A stretch of DNA of 22,617 nt from Pseudomonadota bacterium (GTDB lineage: Bacteria; Pseudomonadota; Alphaproteobacteria; Acetobacterales; Acetobacteraceae). Below, piece by piece: positions 6,370 to 13,835 of the stretch. The notes beneath the pieces are model-generated. The model ran no database searches, was not told the origin of the DNA, and saw only the letters and a program-made list of their open reading frames with translations. Each line of letters starts with the position of its first letter. Within the stretch, counting starts at the first letter, position 1. The stretch covers positions 1 to 22,617 of the forward strand of contig JAFADX010000344.1 in NCBI GenBank assembly GCA_023424475.1, read 5' to 3'. A program made the position numbers and the translations under genes.

Positions 6370-7335
6370 ATGTCCGCACGCATGACGCACGGAGTTGCCT
6401 TCGCGGCAGCGCTCTTGATCGCCTGGCCGGTGATGGCGCAGCAGAACCCGTCCACGGATCCACATCACCCCGGCGGCGCCGGCCCCGCAGCGTCCGGTGC
6501 CGCGCCGCAAGCCCCTGCAACCTCCGCCCCGGCGGCACCGGCGCCGGGCGGAGGCATGGGTATGATGGGCATGATGGGGGGTCAGGGTGGCATGCCCATG
6601 ATGATGGGCCGTGGTGAGGGCGCACCCGGCATGGTTATGATGGGCGGCCAGGGCGGTATGCCGATGATGATGGGCCGCGGTGAGGGTGGGCCCGGCATGG
6701 GGATGATGGGAGGTGGTGCCTCAGGGCCCGGCATGATGCGGCGCCACGGGGCCTACGGATCACCAATGAACGTCATCATCAATGTCGGTCCCGGCATACA
6801 CGTCGATGTTGAGGACGACGACGGCCGCCGTGGCATGGGCCAGCGCCGCATGAGGCGCGATGGGATGCCAGGAATGATGAGCGGTGACATGCCCATGCGG
6901 GAGATGTCCGGAGGGCCCGCCGCAGGCATGGGGCCTGGCGGGGCGATGGCCGATCGCCTCCACGAAATGCTCGCCGAACGCGTCGAGGGCGGCTTGGCCT
7001 TCCTGCGCGCGGAGTTGCAGGTCCGCCCGGATCAGGACGCGGCGTGGACCGCCTTCGCCACTCGTATCCGCGAAGCGGCAGCGCGCTTCCGTGCGGGGCG
7101 CGAGCGCCTTGCCATGCTTCCTTCTGACGCTGGGCTCGACCAGAGGCTCGCGTTCCGCGAGGCACGCCTTACTGCGGAGCTCGAGCGCATTCGTGCCTGC
7201 CGCGAGGCGACGGCAGGGCTGCTCCCCGCGCTGGATGAAGCGCAGCGTCGGACGGTCGAGACATTGTCTTGGCTCATCATTCCTGGCGTCGGTCCTGGCC
7301 CGATGGCCCGCGCGATGGACGGCCAGCAACGTTGA
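6370..7335 (+). CDS. Met/Gly-rich Spy/CpxP-like periplasmic protein
   Basis: The 321-residue protein starts with a signal peptide (MSARMTHGVAFAAALLIAWPVMA, cleaved before QQNPS). Residues about 57-190 are Met/Gly-rich, with GMMGMM, MPMMMGRGEG and MPMREMSGG, a composition suited to Cu(I) binding. From about 195 the protein becomes helical, with LRAELQVRPDQDAAWTAFAT and ETLSWLIIPG resembling LTxxQ-type Spy/CpxP periplasmic stress chaperones. GGAGGAGAG precedes the ATG at 6370; an open frame begins at 6277 but overlaps the previous gene and lacks this site. A copper-buffering chaperone is the simplest inference. It is the last gene before a strong hairpin. Confidence 0.8.
   Translation: MSARMTHGVAFAAALLIAWPVMAQQNPSTDPHHPGGAGPAASGAAPQAPATSAPAAPAPGGGMGMMGMMGGQGGMPMMMGRGEGAPGMVMMGGQGGMPMMMGRGEGGPGMGMMGGGASGPGMMRRHGAYGSPMNVIINVGPGIHVDVEDDDGRRGMGQRRMRRDGMPGMMSGDMPMREMSGGPAAGMGPGGAMADRLHEMLAERVEGGLAFLRAELQVRPDQDAAWTAFATRIREAAARFRAGRERLAMLPSDAGLDQRLAFREARLTAELERIRACREATAGLLPALDEAQRRTVETLSWLIIPGVGPGPMARAMDGQQR
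6577..6708 (+). repeat. 66-bp in-frame tandem duplication
   Basis: The 22-codon unit GGQGGMPMMMGRGEGAPGMV-MM at 6577-6642 is repeated at 6643-6708 with two substitutions, GP for AP and MG for MV. A degenerate third unit follows (GGGASGPGMM). Synonymous differences between the copies show the duplication is not brand new, yet the Met positions are kept. Confidence 0.85.
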
Positions 7336-7343
7336 CGCACCGC

Positions 7344-7373
7344 GCCACCGGCGGGGATTCGCCCGCCGGTGGC
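7344..7373. terminator. Hairpin terminator candidate after the Spy-like gene
   Basis: GCCACCGGCGGG at 7344-7355 and its perfect complement at 7362-7373 form a 12-bp stem with a GATTCG loop. It starts eight bases after the stop codon. The downstream bases ACGCCTTGTTCT are only weakly T-rich. It probably ends or attenuates the copZ-to-Spy transcript. The next gene's ribosome-binding site lies about 15 bases beyond. Confidence 0.6.
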
Positions 7374-7401
7374 ACGCCTTGTTCTACGGAGACATGGGTC
7401 A

Positions 7402-9195
7402 ATGGACGGTCTGGTGCCAAGTCGGACGCAGCCTGCCACTCAGGGTACGCCCCTGGGCGACATTGAGGCCCTGTGGGCCTACGGCGTCGATGTTTGGCAG
7501 CGCTCGGTCCTGTTCTGGGATACGCTGCGCGAGCGGGCAAATGACGTACTGGATCGCGAGGCCTCCGGCGCGCCGGACGTACTCGCCTTCCGTCACGAGA
7601 CCCTGCTGGATGCCAGGCGCTTCGACAGGCCGGTGAACTACGCCCTGCTTCGCATCACAGCCTATGGCGCGGACGAGGCGGATCACTGCCTCGATCCCGA
7701 CAAGCCGCCGTTGATCATCATGGACCCGCGGGCCGGCAGCGGCCCGGGGATCGGCGGCTTTCGTCGCGAGTCGGAACTTGGCATCGCCCTGCACGAAGGC
7801 CACCCGGTCTATTTCGTCAGTTTCTTCCCTGAACCCTGTCCTTCGCAGACGCTGATCGACGTGCTGCATGCGCTGCGGTATTTCGCCGATGAGGTGATCA
7901 GGCGGCACCCGGGCAAGCTTCCGATCCTCTACGGCAACTGCCAGGCGGGCTGGGCAGCCATCCTGCTCGCTCTGCATTGCAAGGGCGCCCTGGGCCCGGT
8001 TGTGCTCAACGGCTCGCCACTCTCCTACTGGTCCGGCGAACCCGGCGTGAATCCGATGCGCCTCGCTGGCGGGCTCACAGGCGGCATCTGGCCGGTGCGG
8101 CTGCTTGCCGACCTTGGTGACGGCCGGTTCGACGGTGCCTGGCTGGTTCAGAATTTCGAGATGCTCAAGCCCGAAACCACGCTCTGGGAGAAGTACAGCA
8201 CCCTGTTCCACGACCCGATGGGCCAGCATGATCGCTTCCTGGCCTTCGAGCGCTGGTGGAACAGCTTCTACGCGCTCAGTCGGGAAGAGATCACTGCGAT
8301 CGTCCGCCATCTCTTCATCGGCAATGAGCTCGAACGCGGCGTCCTCGACCTTGGCGACGGTGTTCGCATCGACCTTCGGGACCTCGGGAGTCCGGTGGTC
8401 GTGTTTGCTTCCTACGGCGACGATATCAGTCCACCGCACCAGTCGCTCGCGTGGATCCGGCAGGTCTACCGCAGCACCGAGGCCTTGAAGGCTGCGGGAC
8501 AACGGATCGTCTACCTCCTCGACAGGAAGGTAGGTCATCTCGGGATCTTCGTATCGGCATCGGTCGCGCGCTTCGAGCATCGCGCCATCCTCGACGCCAT
8601 GCCGGACGTCGATGCGCTTCCACCTGGGCTCTACGAGATGATGATCGAGAATCCGACAGGAGACCCTGATTGTCGTCGCCCACAGTATCGCGTCAGCTTT
8701 GAGCCTCGACAGGTCGAGGACTTGCCCTTCGAGGACCCGCCGGCCGCATTCGAACGAGCGCGTCGCGTCTCGGAGGCAACGGATCAGGCCTACGGTCTTT
8801 GCATAGCTCCCTGGGTGCGCGCCGCGTCGAACCCAGTCATGGCGGAAGCGCTGAGGTGGCTCCACCCCATGCGCAGCAGCCGTTACCTGCTCTCCGAGAA
8901 GTTCTCTCCATGGATGCATGGCGTCGCCGCTATGGCCGAGTTCGTACGAAACAGTCGGGCCAGTGGCTCCACTGAGAACGTCTGGCGGTTGGCGGAACAA
9001 GGAGCCATCGACCAGGCCTTCGAATGCTTCCGAACCATGCGACGCTTCCGCGACATCGGCCTGGAGCTGGCGTTCCGTGCCATTTTCGGCGATCCACCAA
9101 CAGTCGGAGAGGCGGCCGACATCTCACGCCAACAAGCAATGCCACCTGCTGGATCCATGAGGGTGGCAGAGCCTGAAGCACCCGGGGCGCGATGA
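7402..9195 (+). CDS. DUF3141 alpha/beta-hydrolase-like protein (PhaC-related)
   Basis: This 597-residue protein matches the DUF3141 family, which resembles polyhydroxyalkanoate synthases. A nucleophile elbow YGNCQAGWAA puts Cys at residue 180 in a GxCxG context, as in PhaC rather than the Ser of lipases. Family-type partners are visible: SYGDDISPP (D340) and GHLGIF (H379), consistent with a Cys-Asp-His triad. The N-terminus (WAYGVDVWQRSVLFWDTLRE) is phasin/PhaC-like. I chose the ATG at 7402, preceded by GGAGAC; an in-frame start at 7369 lies within the hairpin region. Whether it makes, modifies or hydrolyses an acyl-thioester polymer is not known. It may be co-transcribed with the PPK2 gene 49 bases downstream. 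Confidence 0.87.
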   Translation: MDGLVPSRTQPATQGTPLGDIEALWAYGVDVWQRSVLFWDTLRERANDVLDREASGAPDVLAFRHETLLDARRFDRPVNYALLRITAYGADEADHCLDPDKPPLIIMDPRAGSGPGIGGFRRESELGIALHEGHPVYFVSFFPEPCPSQTLIDVLHALRYFADEVIRRHPGKLPILYGNCQAGWAAILLALHCKGALGPVVLNGSPLSYWSGEPGVNPMRLAGGLTGGIWPVRLLADLGDGRFDGAWLVQNFEMLKPETTLWEKYSTLFHDPMGQHDRFLAFERWWNSFYALSREEITAIVRHLFIGNELERGVLDLGDGVRIDLRDLGSPVVVFASYGDDISPPHQSLAWIRQVYRSTEALKAAGQRIVYLLDRKVGHLGIFVSASVARFEHRAILDAMPDVDALPPGLYEMMIENPTGDPDCRRPQYRVSFEPRQVEDLPFEDPPAAFERARRVSEATDQAYGLCIAPWVRAASNPVMAEALRWLHPMRSSRYLLSEKFSPWMHGVAAMAEFVRNSRASGSTENVWRLAEQGAIDQAFECFRTMRRFRDIGLELAFRAIFGDPPTVGEAADISRQQAMPPAGSMRVAEPEAPGAR

Positions 9196-9244
9196 CCGCG
9201 TGTGAGGGAAGCACATCGATTCAGAGCAAGAGCGGAGGCGGGCC

Positions 9245-10051
9245 ATGAAGCGGAGCAGATCGGAAGGGAAACCGGCACCCGCGACAGAACGCATGACCAA
9301 GAAAGAATACAAGATGCGCCTGCACGCGCTGCAGATCGAGCTTGTGAAGCTGCAGAAGCATTTCATCGCCTGCGACGACAAGATCCTCGTCCTGCTCGAG
9401 GGTCGCGATGCAGCTGGTAAAGACGGCGTCATCAAACGGATCGTGCAGCACCTTAGCCCCAGGGAGACGCGCGTCGTGGCGCTTGGGAAGCCCTCGGACC
9501 GCGATAAATCGGGTTGGTACTTCCAACGCTTCGTGGCGCATCTGCCAACGGCGGGAGAGTTCGTCCTGTTCAACAGGAGCTGGTACAATCGGGCCGGCGT
9601 CGAGCGGGTGATGGGCTTCGCGACTGACCAGCAGTATGAGGAATTCATGGATACCGTGCTCGAGTTCGAGCACATGCTCGTGAAATCAGGAATCAAGCTC
9701 ATCAAGTACTATCTCGACATCGATCGGGATGAACAGAAGAGGCGGCTCGCTGATCGGCGCCACGACCCTCTGAAGCAGTGGAAGATCAGTCCTATCGACG
9801 CGACGGCCCTGAAGAACTGGGACGCGTACAGCAATGCGCGCAATGAGATGCTGGCGCGCACCCACAATCCGGTGACGCCCTGGACCGTCGTCAGGGCTGA
9901 TCAGAAGCGGCCCGCGCGCCTAAACCTGATCGCGGACCTGCTCCAGCGCCTGCACTACGGGGACAAGGACCCGTCAGCGATCACCTCCGATTCCGCTCTC
10001 GTCTTTTCCTACCAACGGGCTGACCTCGGGGTGCCGACGCTAGCGAACTGA
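9245..10051 (+). CDS. ppk2: PPK2-family polyphosphate kinase
   Basis: This 268-residue enzyme transfers phosphate between polyphosphate and nucleotides. The Walker A motif GRDAAGKDG is at 53-61. The second core motif FNRSWYNRAGVE is at about 109-120, and a lid with the paired Arg of EQKRRLADRR follows. The single domain and length fit class I PPK2, which mostly phosphorylates nucleoside diphosphates, although ADP versus GDP preference cannot be read from sequence. GGAGG lies seven bases before the ATG. Polyphosphate can chelate copper and feed phosphate export, so placement beside copper genes is suggestive, but that link is inferred. Confidence 0.95.
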   Translation: MKRSRSEGKPAPATERMTKKEYKMRLHALQIELVKLQKHFIACDDKILVLLEGRDAAGKDGVIKRIVQHLSPRETRVVALGKPSDRDKSGWYFQRFVAHLPTAGEFVLFNRSWYNRAGVERVMGFATDQQYEEFMDTVLEFEHMLVKSGIKLIKYYLDIDRDEQKRRLADRRHDPLKQWKISPIDATALKNWDAYSNARNEMLARTHNPVTPWTVVRADQKRPARLNLIADLLQRLHYGDKDPSAITSDSALVFSYQRADLGVPTLAN

Positions 10052-10055
10052 GTTC

Positions 10056-10086
10056 ACGGAACCGCGCGAAGGGTGCGGTCCGTTTC
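10056..10086 (+). terminator. Possible rho-independent terminator after ppk2
   Basis: ACGGAACCGC pairs with GCGGTCCGT across a nine-base loop, with one bulged A. It starts five bases after the ppk2 stop and is followed by TTTC. The T-tract is short, so termination may be partial. Confidence 0.5.
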
Positions 10087-10180
10087 AGTTGAGGAACTTT
10101 AGCATCTCGCGGGCCGAGCGATGAAACAGTTCAAGTGGCAGCACGTTTGAACCTGACAGTGGCTAAGGGAGCGTGATGCC

Positions 10181-10666
10181 ATGACCTACTGGCGCTTCGT
10201 CGCGATGATCGCGACCTCCACCTTCGTGATGTTCGGGTTGATGTACCTGAATTCCTACGCGCTGGATCATGTCTACTTCAGTCAGACACGCGCGTGGATG
10301 GCCGTGGTCATGGGCGCGACAATGGCTGTGATTATGCTGCTGTTCATGCTGGCCATGTACCGGAACCAGCGTCTCAATGCGGCAATTCTCGCTGGCAGCG
10401 TCATCGCCTTCGCGGGGTCGCTCTGGCTCGTACGCAGCCAGGAGACGGTGGATGACGTCTCCTACATGCGGGCCATGATTCCGCACCATTCGATTGCGAT
10501 AATGACCAGCGAGCGCGCGCATATCCGCGACCCACGTGTCCGTGAACTGGCCGACCAGATCATTTCCGCGCAGGTCCGCGAAATTGGTGAAATGGAACGC
10601 CTGATCGCAGACCTGCAACGGCAGCCGGTGCCGAGCAATGCTCCGGATCTACCTCCAGGGCGATAA
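10181..10666 (+). CDS. DUF305 membrane-anchored protein
   Basis: This 161-residue protein has three predicted membrane helices (about 5-25, 38-60 and 66-84) followed by a soluble DUF305 segment. The family signature MRAMIPHHSIAIMTSERA is at about 96-113, and its two His (H102, H103) with nearby Met are probable metal ligands. The C-terminus, helical to about residue 148, ends in a disordered tail. AAGGGAG lies nine bases before the ATG. DUF305 proteins with this N-terminal membrane module recur in copper and silver resistance regions, and a role in copper handling is inferred. The last 12 or so residues are unlike the family core and may come from read-in to degenerate sequence. Confidence 0.88.
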   Translation: MTYWRFVAMIATSTFVMFGLMYLNSYALDHVYFSQTRAWMAVVMGATMAVIMLLFMLAMYRNQRLNAAILAGSVIAFAGSLWLVRSQETVDDVSYMRAMIPHHSIAIMTSERAHIRDPRVRELADQIISAQVREIGEMERLIADLQRQPVPSNAPDLPPGR

Positions 10667-10722
10667 GCACACGCTTGCCGTCCAAGCGGACGCGGGGACC
10701 GGCGGCAATTTGGTCAGCGAGC

Positions 10723-10968
10723 CTAGTGCCGGCGATGGGCAGGCGGAGCGCATCTCGCGCGTGCCCTGCGCGGATGTCTCACTCGACACTGTCCGCGGAG
10801 GTCAACGCGGTTCGCAAGTGCCAAGAGGGGAGCGGCGGAAAGACGAGGTTCAAGCACCTCGAGGGCAGCCAGCAGATGGTCGGCTACATCGAGACGATCC
10901 TCGGCGATGGCCCGCAGCAGCACAGTCATCACTTGCTGTTCCAGCTCGGCGGGGCGTCGGTTCGGCAT
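10723..10968 (-). CDS. Possible small hypothetical gene, perhaps degenerate
   Basis: This 81-codon minus-strand frame starts MPNRRPAELEQQVMTV and continues as a regular amphipathic helix (LLRAIAEDRLDVADHLLAAL, then EVLEP). GAGAGAGG lies seven bases before its ATG. The second half (VRHPRRARARCAPPAHRRH) is Arg-rich and looks non-coding, which suggests a frameshift or truncation after about residue 45. A separate minus frame at about 10,650-10,770 reads like protein (RLADQIAAGPRVRLDGKRVL) but is not joined to it. The function is unknown. Confidence 0.4.
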   Translation of the reverse strand: MPNRRPAELEQQVMTVLLRAIAEDRLDVADHLLAALEVLEPRLSAAPLLALANRVDLRGQCRVRHPRRARARCAPPAHRRH

Positions 10969-11006
10969 CGGTCGCCTCTCTCGAATTCTCGGACGTCAGC
11001 CTGAAC

Positions 11007-11024
11007 CCTTCTCACGTGGGAAGG
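11007..11024. repeat. Near-perfect 18-bp palindrome centred on CACGTG
   Basis: CCTTCTCACGTGGGAAGG is symmetrical except for one T/G pair, which would wobble-pair in RNA. It lies just upstream, in minus orientation, of the possible small gene's start. An operator or a short terminator stem are both possible. No T-tract follows on either strand. Confidence 0.4.
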
Positions 11025-11221
11025 TCAAGTTGGATATCGCATTCAGTTTTGCCGCGGGTGCGCGCCGCTGCGCTGCGGAACGCTCATCTTCAAGCGAAGT
11101 AGTGCGCCGCCGTCGAGCACCTAGATCGCGTTGAGATCACCACCTGCATCTGCCGCGGCAAGGCGTTCGTTCGACGCGTAGCACGCGCAGCCCGGTGTGC
11201 CGGTCTTTGCGTTGGACCAGT

Positions 11222-11872
11222 TCACCGTTGCATCTCGGGTCGGCCGGTATTGATGTCGCGCCGCTCCGAAAGCCCTAGTCGTAGGCGGATAGCATGGACA
11301 ATCTCTGGACTGTCCCATTCCGCCGGACCGAGCTTGCGAGCGACCTCTCGCCCTTCCCGGTCGATGAGCAGCGTCGTCGGGATACCGACCGCGCCGAGCG
11401 CGCGCGACGCCGCGCCTGTCGGGTCCACGTAGATGTTCAAGGAGCGCAGGCCGATGTCCTTGTAGAATGCCTCGACGGTTGGTGGGCCGCCGCGATCGAT
11501 GGATAGTGCCACCACTTCGAACCCATCGCTGCCGAGCGCGGCCTGCAGCCGGTCCAGCGCCGGCATTTCCACCCGGCACGGGACGCACCAGGTCGCCCAG
11601 ATGTTCAATACGATCGCGCGGCCGCGGAGGTCATTCATGGACATTTCGAGCCCGTCGCCCTGCACGAAACGCAGCTCTGGCAGCGGCCGAGGCGGGTCGA
11701 CGGCGGCGAGCGCGAACCGGTTCGCCGGCGCGGCAAGTGGTGCGTCGGTCCCGGAAGGCGGTTGTGCCTCGCCGCCTGTGCGCAGGCCAAGGATGGCCGC
11801 AGCCAGCCCTGTTGATGTGACCGCCGCGGCGAGAACAGCGAGCCGCCGTCTCAAGCCAGTGCCGGCCCTCAT
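11222..11872 (-). CDS. TlpA/ResA-like membrane-anchored thioredoxin
   Basis: This protein of about 216 residues is a periplasmic thiol-disulfide oxidoreductase. An N-terminal anchor (residues 9-30, LRRRLAVLAAAVTSTGLAAA) precedes a thioredoxin fold. The fold carries the active site WATWCVPCR (C96, C99) and the cis-Pro loop GAVGIPTTLLID. It follows ccdA in the minus operon, the expected electron donor pair, and probably reduces copper-protein or cytochrome c thiols such as those of SCO. An alternative GTG start at 11935 has a better ribosome-binding site (GGGAG, seven bases away) and would add 21 residues before the anchor, so the start is uncertain. Confidence 0.9.
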   Translation of the reverse strand: MRAGTGLRRRLAVLAAAVTSTGLAAAILGLRTGGEAQPPSGTDAPLAAPANRFALAAVDPPRPLPELRFVQGDGLEMSMNDLRGRAIVLNIWATWCVPCRVEMPALDRLQAALGSDGFEVVALSIDRGGPPTVEAFYKDIGLRSLNIYVDPTGAASRALGAVGIPTTLLIDREGREVARKLGPAEWDSPEIVHAIRLRLGLSERRDINTGRPEMQR

Positions 11873-11966
11873 GGCGCACCGCAGGCTCCGGTGGTGGCCG
11901 AACGCACCTGCCGCGCCGTCGCGCGATCGCAGCACCTGGGTACTCCCGTCGAACCGTCCATTCGCG

Positions 11967-12701
11967 TCATCCGATCAACACCAGTTCCGGAAAGGTCTGC
12001 AGCATCCAGGTGCCGAGCCGGGTCAGGTCGCCGCTGATCATCGCTGCGCCCATTGCGACCATGGCCGCGCCCGCACATCGTTGCAGCCAGAGGCCAAGAC
12101 GCGCGGCGCGGCGCACTCGGCCAAGCAGCGCGGGCAGATAGAGCGCTGCGAGCAGGAACGGCACACCAAGCCCGGCTGCATATGCGGAGAGCAACGCCAC
12201 CCCGTCCGCGACGCCGTGGGCCGTTGCAGCCGCCGTTAAGACCGCCGCCAGCACGGGGCCGATGCAGGGCGTCCAGCCGAAGCCGAAAGCCACCCCCACC
12301 AGCGCCGCCTGGCCGGGCGTGCCGCCCTCGAGTGCCGGGCGCCAGCGCAGGTCGCGCAGCAGCGGGAGCGGCAGGCGCAGCAGACCCATCTGCACCAAGC
12401 CCATAGCCGCCACGAGCATCCCGCCGGCGATCGCGGCCTCGACGCTCCAGCGCCGAAGGAGGCCGGAGACACCTGTCGCACCGGCGCCGAGCGCGACGAA
12501 GACCGCGCCGAAACCCAGCACAAAGAACACACTGAGGATCAACGTTCTCCCTCGCCGCGCCTGTGCCCCCGCGAGGTCGGTCCCGGCCACCCACGCGAGA
12601 TAGCCGGGCACCAGCGGCAGCACGCAAGGTGAGACGAAGGAAATGAGGCCGGCGCCGAAGGCTAGCGCAAGGCCTAAAGGGGAGAGGTCGATCGGCACCA
12701 T
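11967..12701 (-). CDS. ccdA: CcdA-type transmembrane thiol-disulfide transporter
   Basis: This 244-residue inner-membrane protein has about six hydrophobic helices and passes electrons from cytosolic thioredoxin to periplasmic thioredoxin-like partners. The two signature Cys are visible in SFVSPCVLPLVPGY (C26) and FGWTPCIGPVLAA (C146). GGGAG lies upstream of the ATG. It starts 22 bases after the SCO-like stop and precedes the TlpA-like gene. This supports a reductant pathway for copper-site or cytochrome c maturation. Its length fits the short CcdA class rather than full DsbD. Confidence 0.93.
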   Translation of the reverse strand: MVPIDLSPLGLALAFGAGLISFVSPCVLPLVPGYLAWVAGTDLAGAQARRGRTLILSVFFVLGFGAVFVALGAGATGVSGLLRRWSVEAAIAGGMLVAAMGLVQMGLLRLPLPLLRDLRWRPALEGGTPGQAALVGVAFGFGWTPCIGPVLAAVLTAAATAHGVADGVALLSAYAAGLGVPFLLAALYLPALLGRVRRAARLGLWLQRCAGAAMVAMGAAMISGDLTRLGTWMLQTFPELVLIG

Positions 12702-12723
12702 CGCGCTGGCGGCTCCCTATTGC

Positions 12724-13443
12724 TCAGAACAAGCTCCTGAGCCGCTGCCAGAGGCCCTGCGGCGGGGCGGCCGCCGGGCGCGGCGACGGGGCGTGACCGC
12801 CGCTCGCTTCCTGATGAGTCAGCGCGTTGAGGTACACGACGAGGCTCGTCGGGTCGAAGTCGAGGCCATGGAACTTAGCCCTGAGCTGCCCCTCGCCATC
12901 GATCACATGGGTCACCACGCCGTGCATCTGTGCCCCCTCCGGCGTCGGCACAAAAACCAGCCCATAGGCGCGGGCGAGCCGGATCGCTTCCTCGGATCGA
13001 TCCGGGCCGCTCGTGAGAAAGGACTAGTTGATCGGGTCCAGCCCGTGTGCCGCACCGTAGTCCTGCATTACCTCCGGCGTATCCCGTATTGGGTCAGTCG
13101 TGATGGAGATGAAGCGCACCATGTCGCGCCCGGGGGTCTCGTTCACCATGCGCTGAATGACGGCAATGCGTTCGGTGTGTAGCGGGCAGACATCCGGGCA
13201 GCTCGCATAGACGAAGTGCAACACGACAATCTTGCCGCGCAGGTCGACCAGGCGCACGGCTTGGCCATGCGCATCCTGGAGGGCGAAGTCCGGTGCCGGT
13301 GCGCTTGCAATCGGTTGGAAGAATTGCTCTCGGTTGGTCAGCCGGCTTTCGACACCGCGAACGGAATGGGCCAAAGCCGGTGACCGCCAGCCCGGCGCCA
13401 CGGCGAGCATGCCCAGCGATAAGGCGAGGGTGCGCCGCTTCAT
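12724..13443 (-). pseudogene. SCO1/SenC copper chaperone with an in-frame amber stop
   Basis: The frame starting at 13443 encodes a signal peptide (MKRRTLALSLGMLAVAPGW) and a thioredoxin-like SCO domain. The copper-binding SCPDVCP (C82, C86) follows, then ISITTDPIRDTP. At codon 140 (13026-13024) it meets TAG, directly after HGLDPIN. The same frame then continues for 99 codons with clear SCO sequence (SFLTSGPDRSEEAIRLARAY, then the HG of MHGVVTHVID). Family members usually read NWxFLTG here, so TAG most simply replaces a Trp TGG codon. Without read-through the product lacks the conserved His and the last part of the fold. SCO proteins deliver copper to cytochrome oxidase CuA or handle periplasmic copper. 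The start overlaps the upstream stop as ATGA. Confidence 0.85.
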
Positions 13444-13796
13444 GACACGCCGTGCCTGCGGTTCACGACGGAGACGTCGGCGTTCGCCCTCGCCTCCGAT
13501 CCTGGCACTGCAGCGGTTGTGGTCGACTGCTCGGCCGCTCGCCCGCTCGCCATGCGGTTCATGCACAGGCCAAGGCCGCACATGATGAGGCAAGGAAGGA
13601 CGCTCAGGAGTACCGGCGCGATGCCCGCCGCCACGAACAAGCCCCAACCACCGGCTGCCGCCGCACCTCCCAGCGCGACCACGACGACGGCAGCGAACAG
13701 CATGTAGCGATTGCCGAACCAGCGCCGGGAAGGCGCCGCTGAGCAGCATGCCGCCGTCGGGGCAGCGGCTGCATCGGAACTCGTCATCGTCGACAT
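13440..13796 (-). CDS. Small two-helix membrane protein, Cys-containing
   Basis: This 118-residue protein has two hydrophobic segments (about 31-50 and 53-79). The second ends PVLLSVLPCLIMCGLGLCMN, which places three Cys (69, 73, 78) and two Met at one membrane face. A Cys pair (17-18) lies near the N-terminus, and the C-terminal 40 residues look disordered. The ATG at 13796 has GGAGAAG six bases upstream; a TTG at 13811 is less likely. Its stop overlaps the SCO start. The CxxxCxxxxC pattern suggests a metal or thiol function, but I do not recognise a named family. Confidence 0.75.
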   Translation of the reverse strand: MSTMTSSDAAAAPTAACCSAAPSRRWFGNRYMLFAAVVVVALGGAAAAGGWGLFVAAGIAPVLLSVLPCLIMCGLGLCMNRMASGRAAEQSTTTAAVPGSEARANADVSVVNRRHGVS

Positions 13797-13835
13797 ATCG
13801 TTCTTCTCCAAGAAGGTGTGATGATCGGCTAAGGG

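Larger units (their letters stand above)
10667..11221. other. Gap between convergent blocks, mostly non-coding
   Basis: These 555 bases separate the forward DUF305 gene from the minus-strand TlpA-like gene. They hold the possible small minus gene at 10723-10968, a coding-like fragment at about 10,650-10,770 on the minus strand interrupted upstream by a TGA, and an 18-bp near-palindrome at 11007-11024. I see nothing convincing in 11025-11221. No RNA gene or insertion-sequence end was recognised. Confidence 0.6.

Noticed and set aside
7399..9000. Minus-strand open frame of 533 codons
   Set aside because: It is antisense to the DUF3141 gene, which has family motifs and a catalytic set in its own frame.
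10638..11102. Plus-strand open frame following the DUF305 gene
   Set aside because: Its start lies inside DUF305, there is no ribosome-binding site, and the translation looks random.
11121..11588. Second minus-strand frame within the TlpA-like gene
   Set aside because: It overlaps the thioredoxin frame that carries WCVPC, and its product is Arg/Gly-rich with no recognisable fold.
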